Assembly (NCBI GenBank): GCA_021836225.1
Contig: JAKBJA010000104.1
Coordinates: 1 to 14,416 of the forward strand
Length of the DNA stretch: 14,416 nucleotides
Origin: Pseudomonadota bacterium
GTDB lineage: Bacteria; Pseudomonadota; Gammaproteobacteria; Burkholderiales; Thiobacillaceae
Reading direction: 5' to 3'
Positions within the stretch are counted from its first letter, which is position 1. The number at the start of each line of letters is the position of its first letter. Below, piece after piece: positions 1-6,062 of the stretch. A program made the translations under genes and the position numbers. The notes under the pieces are model-generated. The model was not told where the DNA came from. It made no database searches and saw only the letters and a program-made list of their open reading frames with translations.

Positions 1-225
1 CAACTGGCGGATCAGGGTGCGCTTGCCGCTGCCGGGCTGCCCCATGACGTAGAGGTTGTAGCCGGCATGGCGCATGCCGATGCCAAAATGCGCCGCCTCG
101 ATCGCGCGTATCTGGCCGATGCCTTCACTCAGGTCGTCGAGCTCGGCGGTGGTCGTGAAGGTGAAGCGGGCGATATCGCAGGGGCGATACAGGCGGTCGG
201 GGGAAAGCGGCGGGTTGGGCGTCAT
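1..225 (-). CDS. Lon-like AAA+ protease (AAA_32 type), N-terminal fragment
   Basis: Partial gene: the first 75 codons are present and the rest lies beyond the left edge. The N-terminus carries the signature opening of the Lon-related AAA_32 proteases: a Y-R-P-C-D segment at 13-17, F-x-F-T-T-T-A-E-L at 21-29, an I-G-Q-x-R-A-I-E-A-A segment at 36-45, then G-Y-N-L-Y-V-M-G at 55-62. The Walker A loop is GQPGSGKRT at 62-70, with Lys68 as the nucleotide-binding lysine. Full-length members are usually about 800 residues, with a C-terminal Lon-type Ser-Lys protease domain that cannot be checked here. The ATG at 225 is chosen because the family homology starts just after it. No convincing Shine-Dalgarno site precedes it. 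Its ATG overlaps the stop of a 9-codon frame that itself overlaps the pncB stop, so expression probably depends on translational coupling within the pncA-pncB operon. Confidence 0.85.
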   Translation of the reverse strand, partial: MTPNPPLSPDRLYRPCDIARFTFTTTAELDDLSEGIGQIRAIEAAHFGIGMRHAGYNLYVMGQPGSGKRTLIRQL

Positions 226-251
226 TTTTTTGGGTCGCTCTTGTGGGTCAT
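222..251 (-). CDS. Candidate 9-codon coupling ORF between pncB and the Lon-like gene
   Basis: On the minus strand the pncB stop TGA overlaps an ATG (249-251) that opens a 9-codon frame, MTHKSDPKK. This ends in a TGA (222-224) overlapping the ATG of the Lon-like gene. Its last sense codons are CCA AAA AAA, which contain the heptamer A AAA AAA, the classic bacterial -1 slippery pattern. A -1 slip there would read straight into the protease ATG in frame. What is seen is the frame, the two ATGA overlaps and the A7 run. Translation of the short frame, whether by re-initiation or by frameshifting, is inference. Chance is a real alternative in a gap this short. Confidence 0.35.
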   Translation of the reverse strand: MTHKSDPKK

Positions 252-1579
252 GAATGCTGGTTGACCTGCGCCGCGAGCTGGTGCAGCGCAGGGGTAATCT
301 CTACTCGGTATTCGAATTCCTCCAGACGGCACAGCGCGTGCGGCAAGCGGGCCAGGTTCCCGGCAGTGCGGTGCCGGACATCCGTCAGGGGCGGCGCGGC
401 CGCCAGGCGGCGTCCTCCGCGCATCACCGGTTCGAGCAGCGGCTCGCCCGGCTGGTCGTCGCCCTCCAGCGTCACCACATCCCCGGCCATGCGGCCTTCG
501 GCGTCAAAGCGGCGGTACACCTGCTTGCGCCCGGGCCAGGTCGCCTTGCCTTCGGAGCGCTTGCGGCGCGCACGGCCGGCGTATTCCTGCAGCTTGTAGG
601 CGCAGTCAAGATAAGGCTGGTCGCTCGAGGTGTCCAGGTGGGTGCCGACCCCGAAGCCATCCACCGGCACGCCGGCGGCCAGCATGTCGCGCAGCGCGAC
701 TTCGTCGAGGTCGCCGCTGGCGAAGATGATGACATGATTCAGGCCGCCCGCGTCGAGGATGGCCCGCACCCGGCGTGCATGCTCGGCGAGGTCGCCGGAA
801 TCGATGCGCACCCCCTTGATGCGGATGCCGGCATGCGCCAGCTTCGGCGCCAGCGCCACCACCTTGTGCGCCGCTGCCTCGGTGTCCCAGGTGTCGATCA
901 GCAGCACCACATTCTCTGGCTGCGCATGGGCGAAATGTTCGAAGGCCAGCGCCTCGTCATCGTGCGCCTGGATGAAGGAATGCGCCATGGTGCCGAACAG
1001 CGGGATGCCGAACTGCTCGCCGGCCAGCACCGTCGAGGTTCCGGAAAAACCAGCGATGTAGCTCGCGCGCGCCGCCAGGAGGCCCGCCTCTGCCCCGTGG
1101 GCGCGGCGCAGGCCGAAGTCCACCAGCAGCTTGTCGGGCGCCATCAGCACCGAGCGCGCAGCCTTGGAGGCGATCAGGGTCTCGAAATGCAGCAGGTTGA
1201 TCAAACGCGTCTCCACCAGTTGCGCCTGCGAAATGGGTGCGGTCACGCGCAGGATCGGCTCGTTGGGGAAGAACACCGTACCTTCGGGCATGGCGTGCAC
1301 GTCGCCGGTGAAGCGCAGCGTTTCCAGCGAGGCGAGGAAATCCTTGCTGAAGCGTTGGGTCGACGCCAGCCATTCCAGCTCCGCGGGGGTGAAGCGCAGC
1401 TGCTCGAGAAATTCCAGCGATTGCTCGAGCCCCGCCGCCAGCAGAAAACCTCGCCCCGGACGCAGCCTGCGCACGAAGAACTCGAACACCGCGGTCTCCT
1501 GCATGCCGGTGTCGTGGTAGCCCTGCAGCATGGTGAGCTGATAGAGGTCGGTGAGAAGAACAGTGGTCCCAGGATTCAT
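248..1579 (-). CDS. pncB: Nicotinate phosphoribosyltransferase
   Basis: 443 residues, a normal length for the family. The enzyme joins nicotinate to PRPP with ATP hydrolysis, giving nicotinate mononucleotide, the committed step of the Preiss-Handler NAD salvage route in the cytoplasm. Family features visible are the N-terminal L-L-T-D-L-Y-Q-L-T-M-L-Q-G-Y block (residues 8-21), the F-F-V-R segment, the R-x-A-H-G-A-E-A-G stretch after V-D-F-G-L-R, the F-x-G-T-S-T-V and G-T-M-A-H-S-F motifs, the I-R-I-K-G-V-R-I-D-S-G-D-L phosphate-binding region, and G-F-G-V-G-T followed by the substrate-loop region. The ATG at 1579 overlaps the pncA stop by four bases (ATGA), so the two enzymes are co-translated from one mRNA. 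The product of pncA is the substrate of this protein. The divergent PRPP synthetase at 2530 would supply the other substrate. Confidence 0.95.
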   Translation of the reverse strand: MNPGTTVLLTDLYQLTMLQGYHDTGMQETAVFEFFVRRLRPGRGFLLAAGLEQSLEFLEQLRFTPAELEWLASTQRFSKDFLASLETLRFTGDVHAMPEGTVFFPNEPILRVTAPISQAQLVETRLINLLHFETLIASKAARSVLMAPDKLLVDFGLRRAHGAEAGLLAARASYIAGFSGTSTVLAGEQFGIPLFGTMAHSFIQAHDDEALAFEHFAHAQPENVVLLIDTWDTEAAAHKVVALAPKLAHAGIRIKGVRIDSGDLAEHARRVRAILDAGGLNHVIIFASGDLDEVALRDMLAAGVPVDGFGVGTHLDTSSDQPYLDCAYKLQEYAGRARRKRSEGKATWPGRKQVYRRFDAEGRMAGDVVTLEGDDQPGEPLLEPVMRGGRRLAAAPPLTDVRHRTAGNLARLPHALCRLEEFEYRVEITPALHQLAAQVNQHS

Positions 1580-2190
1580 GCAGACAGGCCATTCAGCGTG
1601 ATGCGCTGCGCGCCGAGGCCGGTCATTTCCTCCTCGGCGTGCTGCCCGTCGCCGGGCTGGACGTTCACCGCGCGTATCGCATCGGTCAGAACGAATACGT
1701 CGTAACCGAGTCGTCTGGCATCCCGCACCGTACTGAGCACGCAGTAATCCGTCGTCAGCCCGCCGATGAACAGCCGGCGGATGCCGGCTGCACGCAGGCG
1801 GCTGTCCAGATCGGTTCCCTGGAAGCTGGAATAGGCTTCCTGATCCTGCAACGTCGCTTTGGAGATCACCGTGGTGTCAGGGGGCAAGCTGAGCGTCGAG
1901 GCGAACGCCGCGCCCTGCGTGCCCGCCACGCAGTGGACCGGCCACGGCCCCCCTTGTGCGTGAAAGGAACAATGCCCCGCGGGATGCCAGTCGCGGGTGG
2001 CATACACGGGCAGGCCCTGCGCCAGGAAGGCGTCAATATACCGGTTGAGCACGGGCACGACCTCGTCGCCGCCCGCCACTGCCAGGCTGCCGCCCGGCAG
2101 GAAATCGTTCTGGATGTCCGTGACCAGCAACACGTCACCCGGCTGCAGATGCCAGCGTTGCAGATCAGATGATTTCGTTGCAGCGTTCAT
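1576..2190 (-). CDS. pncA: Nicotinamidase (pyrazinamidase-type isochorismatase fold)
   Basis: 204 residues. It hydrolyses nicotinamide to nicotinate plus ammonia in the cytoplasm, feeding PncB. The cysteine-hydrolase triad is present: Asp25 in V-T-D-I-Q-N-D-F, Lys111 in I-S-K-A, and Cys150 in T-T-D-Y-C. Likely metal ligands are Asp67 and His69 in R-D-W-H-P and His86 in V-H-C-V-A-G-T; a further His is at 73 or 77. The L-P-G-G-S-L segment after the first Asp and G-L-T-T-D-Y-C-V-L are typical of PncA rather than of other isochorismatase-like proteins. The start is supported by a strong purine-rich site, GAGGAAA (2197-2203), 6 bases upstream of the ATG. The stop overlaps the pncB ATG. Nothing needed for activity appears to be missing. 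Confidence 0.96.
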   Translation of the reverse strand: MNAATKSSDLQRWHLQPGDVLLVTDIQNDFLPGGSLAVAGGDEVVPVLNRYIDAFLAQGLPVYATRDWHPAGHCSFHAQGGPWPVHCVAGTQGAAFASTLSLPPDTTVISKATLQDQEAYSSFQGTDLDSRLRAAGIRRLFIGGLTTDYCVLSTVRDARRLGYDVFVLTDAIRAVNVQPGDGQHAEEEMTGLGAQRITLNGLSA

Positions 2191-2239
2191 GTCGACTTTC
2201 CTCTCGGCCCTGATGCAGGCGTGCGTCGAGTGGCGCGCG

Positions 2240-2253
2240 CCCGGATATCCGGG
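2240..2253. promoter_or_regulatory. Perfect 14-bp palindrome upstream of pncA
   Basis: CCCGGATATCCGGG is a perfect inverted repeat in the 74-base gap between the 56-residue protein gene and pncA, about 50 bases upstream of the pncA start. Both sides have CGCGCG-type sequence nearby, which would extend any cruciform. It could be an operator for a dimeric repressor or a short RNA hairpin (5-bp stem, AUAU loop) that modulates pncA translation or processing. No T-tract follows on the minus strand, so an intrinsic terminator is unlikely. It does not resemble the NrtR or NadR sites that I can recall. The function is inference. Confidence 0.4.
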
Positions 2254-2264
2254 ATCAACGCGCG

Positions 2265-2435
2265 CTAATGCAACTCTTCATCCTGATCATGGTGGAAGAC
2301 AATGTCCCCCAGCTCGACCTTGACGGGCTCGCCCACCGGCGCCTCGGTCACATCCACCGCCTGAAACAGCCACTTGCCATCCTCCTGCCAGCAGTAGCCA
2401 AACTGCTCCCTGTAAAAACATTCCTTGGGTTCCAT
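2265..2435 (-). CDS. Small acidic hypothetical protein, 56 residues
   Basis: A short open frame starting MEPKECFYRE and ending DQDEELH. It is rich in Glu and Asp (about 14 of 56) and in aromatic residues, and has two Cys (residues 6 and 15), no membrane segment and no signal peptide. A GAAAGG-like ribosome site lies about 10 bases before the ATG. The third codon positions are mostly G or C, as in the neighbours, which supports real coding. It lies 74 bases upstream of pncA on the same strand with no terminator between, so it is probably the first gene of the NAD-salvage operon. I do not recognise a family. A single compact domain is likely: the sequence F-G-Y-C-W-Q-E-D-G-K-W-L-F-Q-A-V looks like two beta strands joined by a turn. 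An alternative is that it is unrelated to NAD metabolism and merely carried along. Confidence 0.65.
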   Translation of the reverse strand: MEPKECFYREQFGYCWQEDGKWLFQAVDVTEAPVGEPVKVELGDIVFHHDQDEELH

Positions 2436-2529
2436 GCTTGCTTGCCTTTCTTGTGGGCCGACGCCTTTTTTCAGTCTGGCATATTATTAAAACGATACCA
2501 GCATCCTGAAACAGCGAGGAGACCGTTTG
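2436..2529. promoter_or_regulatory. Divergent intergenic region with AT-rich core
   Basis: The 94 bases between the two divergent gene sets contain the only strongly AT-rich island nearby, ATATTATTAAAA at 2481-2492. On the plus strand TATTAT (2482-2487) matches the -10 consensus at 5 of 6 positions. On the minus strand TAATAT lies at the same place, with a poor -35 (TTCAGG, 2505-2510) 18 bases away. No good -35 is seen for the plus direction. GAGGAGA at 2516-2522 is the ribosome site of the PRPP synthetase gene, 7 bases before the ATG at 2530, and it favours that ATG over the TTG just before it. A shared bidirectional promoter is inference. Confidence 0.4.
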
Positions 2530-3516
2530 ATGATCGGGAATGCGCTTTGCCTGTTCGCGCTTGACGCCAGCCGTGCCTATGGCGAGCGGGTGGCTGAAGC
2601 ACTGGGGCTGACGCTTGCCCGCCACGAGGAGCGCGAGTTCGAGGATGGCGAGCACAAGGCGCGGCCGCTGGAAAACGTGCGCGGCCGGGACGTGTACGTG
2701 ATCCACTCGCTGTACGGCGAACCGGGCATCAGCGCCAACGACAAGCTTGTCCGACTGCTGTTTTTCATCGGCGCCCTGAAGGACGCCTCGGCCGCCCGGG
2801 TCACCGCGGTGTGCCCCTATCTGGCCTACTCCCGCAAGGACCGCCGCACCAAGCCGCGCGATCCGGTCGGCAGCCGCTATGTCGCCCAGCTGTTCGAGGC
2901 GGTGGGCACCGACCGGATGGTGACGCTCGACGTGCACAACCTGGCCGCCTATCAGAATGCCTTCCGCATCCCGGCCGAGCATCTGGAGGCCCGCGGCCTG
3001 TTCATCGAATGGTTCGCATCACGGCTGCAGGAGGATGACGTCGTGGTGGTGTCGCCGGATGCGGGCGGCGTCAAGCGGGCGGATGCGTTTCGCGATTCCC
3101 TCGCCCGCGCGCTCGGCCGTCCTGTCGGTTCCGCCTTCATGGAAAAACGCCGCAGCGAAGGCGTGGTGTCGGGCGAGGCGGTGGTGGGCGAAGTCGGCGG
3201 CAGGACCGCGATCATCATCGACGACCTCATCAGCAGCGGCACCACCCTGGCGCAGGCCGCTGCCGCCTGCAAGACGCTGGGGGCCAGGCGGGTTTTCGCC
3301 GCAGCAAGCCACGGCATGTTCACCGGCGCAGCGGCCGCGGTGCTGGCCGATCCGGCCTTGGAGAAAGTGCTGGTCGCCGACTCCGTTCCGCCCTTCCGTC
3401 TGCCGCCTGCGCTGCTGGAAAGCCGGGTCGAGGTGCTGGATTCGGCGCCCCTGTTTGCCGCAGCCATTCGCCGCCTCCACAGCGGCGGTTCATTGGTCGA
3501 ACTGCTGCAGGACTGA
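2530..3516 (+). CDS. Ribose-phosphate pyrophosphokinase (PRPP synthetase paralogue)
   Basis: 328 residues, slightly longer than the usual 310-320. It makes PRPP from ribose 5-phosphate and ATP in the cytoplasm. Visible family features are F-E-D-G-E at 37-41, E-N-V-R-G-R-D-V-Y at 48-56, the nucleotide-loop region S-R-K-D-R-R at 101-106, D-V-H-N with the catalytic-type His136, [12 protein letters not shown] at 173-184, the flexible-loop M-E-K-R-R with Lys206, and the PRPP loop [10 protein letters not shown] at 230-239. The DVHN and AGGVKRAD variants differ from the housekeeping E. coli-type enzyme (D-L-H-A, I-G-G-V-V-R-A), so this looks like a second, salvage-associated copy rather than prs itself. 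It is divergent from pncA-pncB, whose second enzyme uses PRPP. The start ATG follows GAGGAGA by 7 bases. The stop is 3 bases from the stop of the convergent gene. Confidence 0.92.
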   Translation: MIGNALCLFALDASRAYGERVAEALGLTLARHEEREFEDGEHKARPLENVRGRDVYVIHSLYGEPGISANDKLVRLLFFIGALKDASAARVTAVCPYLAYSRKDRRTKPRDPVGSRYVAQLFEAVGTDRMVTLDVHNLAAYQNAFRIPAEHLEARGLFIEWFASRLQEDDVVVVSPDAGGVKRADAFRDSLARALGRPVGSAFMEKRRSEGVVSGEAVVGEVGGRTAIIIDDLISSGTTLAQAAAACKTLGARRVFAAASHGMFTGAAAAVLADPALEKVLVADSVPPFRLPPALLESRVEVLDSAPLFAAAIRRLHSGGSLVELLQD

Positions 3517-3519
3517 GCG

Positions 3520-4554
3520 TCAGCTTCCGACCCGTTCGGCATGCTGCCGCGCCAGTTCGAGATACGCCCTGGCCGTTGCGACCCATTTGCCCGGCGGATG
3601 CCGCCCGTCGTCGCGCAGGTGCCACAGGGCGAGCTTGGCGCGCAGCACCGCCCGGCAGCTCTGATAGAAGTGGATCAGCGCCTCAGGCGGGGCATCGCCG
3701 CTCGCCTCGCGATAGGCTTCCAGCAGCCAGCGCCCCACCTGCGGGGCGTGCAGCCGCTCGCATTCCAGCGCCAGGTAGCCCAGCTCGTCGGCCGGATCGA
3801 GGATGCGGAAATCGCGCTTGAATTCCAGACAATCGATGACGACCGGCTCCGCCAGAAGGCATACGTGTTCCGGACGCAGGTCGCCATGCCCCTCGACGAT
3901 GCGGCCTTGGCGTACGCGAGTATCGAACAGTTCGGCGTGCCCTTGCAGGAAGCCCAACTGGAGGCGGGCAAGGTGCTGCGGCAGGTCCGGGGCGAGGCCG
4001 AACTCCGGGCTGGCAATCTCGTGCAGGTTGTCCTCGATCCGTCTGGTCAGATCCTGCCGGTAGGCCTCGGGCGTGATGCCCTCCGCAGCAGCTTCGGCAT
4101 AGAAGCGGGCAAGCCGACGCGCCAGCTGGATGATTTTTGCCTGTTCGGCGGCCCCGCTCTGGAGCAGCTGATCGAGCATGCGATCCGCCGGCAGTCGCCG
4201 CATCCGCACCAGCCAGTCCACCGTCTCCCCTTCCCCGCCCAGGTGCAGCCCACCGTTGGCATCGCGCACCAGCGGCATCACGCCGAGGTAGACCTCGGCG
4301 GCCAGACGGCGGTTGAGCCGCACTTCCTCCTCGCAATCCAGGCGCCGGGCCTCGGGCGTGCTGAAGTCGAGATAGGGGTAGCGCACCGGTTTCTTCAGCT
4401 TGTAGGCATGCGTGTCGGTGAGAAAGACCCAGGACATGTGGGTTTCCACCGCATCCACCCGCGCGGTCGCCTCCGGATAGGCGTCCGGCCGCCGAAGAAA
4501 GGCGAGGCTGGTTTCCAGGGGGGGTGAAGCCTGGGCTGAATGCGTGTGGTCCAT
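3520..4554 (-). CDS. Aminoglycoside-phosphotransferase-like (COG2187-type) kinase-fold protein
   Basis: 344 residues. The sequence has the hallmarks of the kinase-like APH superfamily: an N-lobe segment H-M-S-W-V-F-L-T-D-T-H-A-Y-K-L-K-K-P (39-56) whose lysines could hold ATP, a catalytic-loop H-G-D-L-R-P-E-H at 223-230 with Asp225, and a metal-binding V-I-D-C-L-E-F at 239-245 with Asp241 in the DFG position. The residue four after the His-Gly-Asp block that is usually Asn is His230 here. Many COG2187 proteins carry a second, C-terminal P-loop kinase domain and exceed 500 residues; this one stops after the APH-like domain. The substrate is unknown and nothing indicates antibiotic resistance. 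The ATG at 4554 has only a weak ribosome site. The gene is divergent from the next one and convergent with the PRPP synthetase. Confidence 0.8.
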   Translation of the reverse strand: MDHTHSAQASPPLETSLAFLRRPDAYPEATARVDAVETHMSWVFLTDTHAYKLKKPVRYPYLDFSTPEARRLDCEEEVRLNRRLAAEVYLGVMPLVRDANGGLHLGGEGETVDWLVRMRRLPADRMLDQLLQSGAAEQAKIIQLARRLARFYAEAAAEGITPEAYRQDLTRRIEDNLHEIASPEFGLAPDLPQHLARLQLGFLQGHAELFDTRVRQGRIVEGHGDLRPEHVCLLAEPVVIDCLEFKRDFRILDPADELGYLALECERLHAPQVGRWLLEAYREASGDAPPEALIHFYQSCRAVLRAKLALWHLRDDGRHPPGKWVATARAYLELARQHAERVGS

Positions 4555-4721
4555 CGTCTAATGATAAGCAGTGAGCCGCATGCCTGTATGCTGATGTTGA
4601 TCAAATGCATGCCCGCTGCCATGGTGCCAGCCCGGAAGACCATCTGCTATACATTGAAGTAGGCAGCGAGAAATCGACATTCACCTTTCGCCCTACAGGG
4701 CATCAACAAGCAGGAAGCGCC

Positions 4722-5222
4722 ATGACCCGTAATTCCATCGATATTGCCAGCCGTGTCAGCCCCCAGTTGTCGGCACTGCTCAATAGCCGGATCCGCAATC
4801 CGGAGTGCGAGCAACCGGTCACGCTGATTGCGGTGCGGCGCTTTCTCGCCGATCTGCTGCCGAACGATTTCAAGGAGGCCGAGCGATTGCATCACTTTGA
4901 CATCAGCGAATCGCTCCTCGACGAACTCGACGCCTTCATCGAGGAGTTCGGAGGAGGCGCGCTTGCGGTCGATTTCGTGCAGGCCAACGCCAGCGAACCC
5001 CTTTCGCGCGCGATCGAGACGGTGGTGAGCGACGAGAACCGTGAAAATCCGCCTACGCTTGCGGTGATCCGGGAGGCCCTCCTTGCCGGGCTGGGCGCGC
5101 GTCTGGTGGGCGACGGCGTCCTGGAAGACGACGAGGACGACACGCTGTTGTCGGAGATCGAAGCGCTGATCGAACAGTTTGGCGCAGACACGCTCGCCGA
5201 AGGGTTCATACGCTACGAATAG
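4722..5222 (+). CDS. Hypothetical acidic protein with internal tandem duplication
   Basis: 166 residues, strongly acidic, mostly predicted helix, with no signal peptide or membrane segment. The sequence is two copies of one unit. Residues about 18-88 and 96-164 both run L-S (or close), then P-x-T-L-x-x-(V/I)-R-x-x-L-x-x-x-L, then an acidic linker, then L-L-x-E-(L/I)-(D/E)-A-(F/L)-I-E-x-F-G, and close with L-A-x-x-F. The start at 4722 is preferred because AGGAAG (4712-4717) lies just before it and the N-terminus then reads sensibly. An in-frame ATG at 4605 would add 39 residues that look like untranslated sequence. I do not recognise the family. Repeated helical units with acidic surfaces suit protein-protein interaction, but that is inference. 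A 27-base gap separates it from the small membrane-protein gene that follows on the same strand. Confidence 0.8.
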   Translation: MTRNSIDIASRVSPQLSALLNSRIRNPECEQPVTLIAVRRFLADLLPNDFKEAERLHHFDISESLLDELDAFIEEFGGGALAVDFVQANASEPLSRAIETVVSDENRENPPTLAVIREALLAGLGARLVGDGVLEDDEDDTLLSEIEALIEQFGADTLAEGFIRYE

Positions 5223-5249
5223 CGGCCCCGCTGCACGAGGAAAATCAGC

Positions 5250-5411
5250 ATGTTGAGAAAGCGGCGTTCGAGGCGTGTACTGGCCATGTTTCTGGTGGTG
5301 CTGGGCGGTGTGCTGATGTATCTGGCGCCCGAAATATGGGCCGGGCTGGCGGTGCTTGCACTGGGGGTGGTCATCGAACTGGTTGGCATTACGCTGGAAC
5401 GCAAAGCCTAG
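5250..5411 (+). CDS. Small double-pass membrane protein, 53 residues
   Basis: A short frame starting MLRKRRSRRV and ending ITLERKA. A very basic N-terminus (six Arg/Lys in the first nine residues) is followed by two hydrophobic segments, about 10-26 and 31-48, joined by a short A-P-E turn, and a basic tail. By the positive-inside rule both ends should face the cytoplasm. GAGG (5237-5240) precedes the ATG by 9 bases. The gene sits 27 bases after the duplicated-unit protein and 58 bases before the PfpI-family gene on the same strand, so the three may be co-transcribed. Tiny two-helix inner-membrane proteins of this type are common and mostly uncharacterised. No function is assigned. Confidence 0.7.
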   Translation: MLRKRRSRRVLAMFLVVLGGVLMYLAPEIWAGLAVLALGVVIELVGITLERKA

Positions 5412-5469
5412 TTCACTATTGCGATCGACGTTTCCATCAGCCGCTGCCGAAAAGACACCAGGAGTTTTC

Positions 5470-5982
5470 ATGAAGGCACTGATCATCAGCGCAGATCATT
5501 TCGAGGATTCCGAACTGCTGTACCCGTTCTACCGGTTGCAGGAGGAAGGGCTGCAGGTGGACATCGCTTCCATCGCCCGGGGGAAAATCAATGGCAAGCA
5601 CGGCTACGAGATCGTCGTCGACAAGGCACTGCGGGATATCGACCCGAAGGCTTACGACCTGCTCGTCCTGCCCGGCGGCAAGGCGCCCGCGAAACTCCGC
5701 AAGGAACCGGCCGCTGTCGCGATCGCGCAGGATTTCATGCGCAGCAACAAACCGGTTGCCGCCATTTGCCACGGCCCGCAGATATTGATCACGGCAGGCG
5801 TGCTGGAGGGACGGCGCGCTACCTGCTACCACTCGGTTGCTGAGGAACTGCAGGAATCGGGGGCGCTCTACGAAGACAATGAGGTGGTGGTGGACGGCAA
5901 ACTGGTGACGTCCAGACAACCCTCCGACCTGCCCGCCTTCATGCGTGAAATTGTCCGCCTGCTGGAAAAGACTCCAGCGTGA
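5470..5982 (+). CDS. DJ-1/PfpI family protein (protease- or deglycase-like)
   Basis: 170 residues, the normal length for the YhbO/PfpI subgroup. Members have been described as intracellular cysteine peptidases or as glyoxal-related deglycases and stress-protective proteins; the true activity is debated. The nucleophile elbow A-I-C-H-G at 98-102 supplies Cys100 with His101 beside it, and the acidic partner typical of the fold is Glu12 in F-E-D-S-E-L. Other family marks are L-V-L-P-G-G at 65-70 and the V-V-V-D-G-K-L-V-T-S-R-Q-P block at 139-151 near the end. The start at 5470 is fixed by AGGAG (5460-5464), 5 bases before it. There is no signal peptide, so it should be cytoplasmic. Its context (small membrane protein upstream, dehydrogenase downstream) does not point to a specific substrate. 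Confidence 0.9.
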   Translation: MKALIISADHFEDSELLYPFYRLQEEGLQVDIASIARGKINGKHGYEIVVDKALRDIDPKAYDLLVLPGGKAPAKLRKEPAAVAIAQDFMRSNKPVAAICHGPQILITAGVLEGRRATCYHSVAEELQESGALYEDNEVVVDGKLVTSRQPSDLPAFMREIVRLLEKTPA

Positions 5983-5983
5983 A

Positions 5984-6019
5984 CCATTCATCTTTCATCG
6001 CGCGTCCTAATATGAATGG
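5984..6019. promoter_or_regulatory. Inverted repeat between the PfpI-like and dehydrogenase genes
   Basis: CCATTCAT (5984-5991) and ATGAATGG (6012-6019) are perfect 8-bp inverted arms around a 20-base spacer. They start one base after the PfpI-family stop codon. A smaller palindromic stretch, AAAGA-AG-TCTTT (6020-6031), follows at once and ends in a T run. TAATAT at 6008-6013 is a possible -10 for the next gene, which would place the right arm over the promoter like an operator. A weak terminator for the upstream gene is the alternative reading; the AT-rich stem and long loop make it poor. Both readings are inference. Confidence 0.4.
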
Positions 6020-6062
6020 AAAGAAGTCTTTTTAAAAATGATCAGGGTGCCGGTGTGACAAC

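Noticed and set aside
254..1705. A 483-codon open frame on the plus strand opposite pncB and pncA
   Set aside because: It is a shadow of GC-rich coding on the other strand. It spans two genes with catalytic motifs on the minus strand, and its own product shows no family pattern.
3541..4527. A 328-codon plus-strand frame opposite the APH-like gene
   Set aside because: The minus-strand frame carries the H-G-D and D-C-L-E-F motifs in the right order; the plus-strand product has no recognisable domain.
4597..4604. TTGATCAA, resembling an FNR/ANR-type site
   Set aside because: The known pattern needs TTGAT and ATCAA half-sites separated by four bases; here the halves are fused and the correctly spaced right half is absent.
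4605..4721. N-terminal extension of the duplicated-unit protein to an ATG at 4605
   Set aside because: AGGAAG sits just before the ATG at 4722, and the added 39 residues look like translated leader with no domain character.
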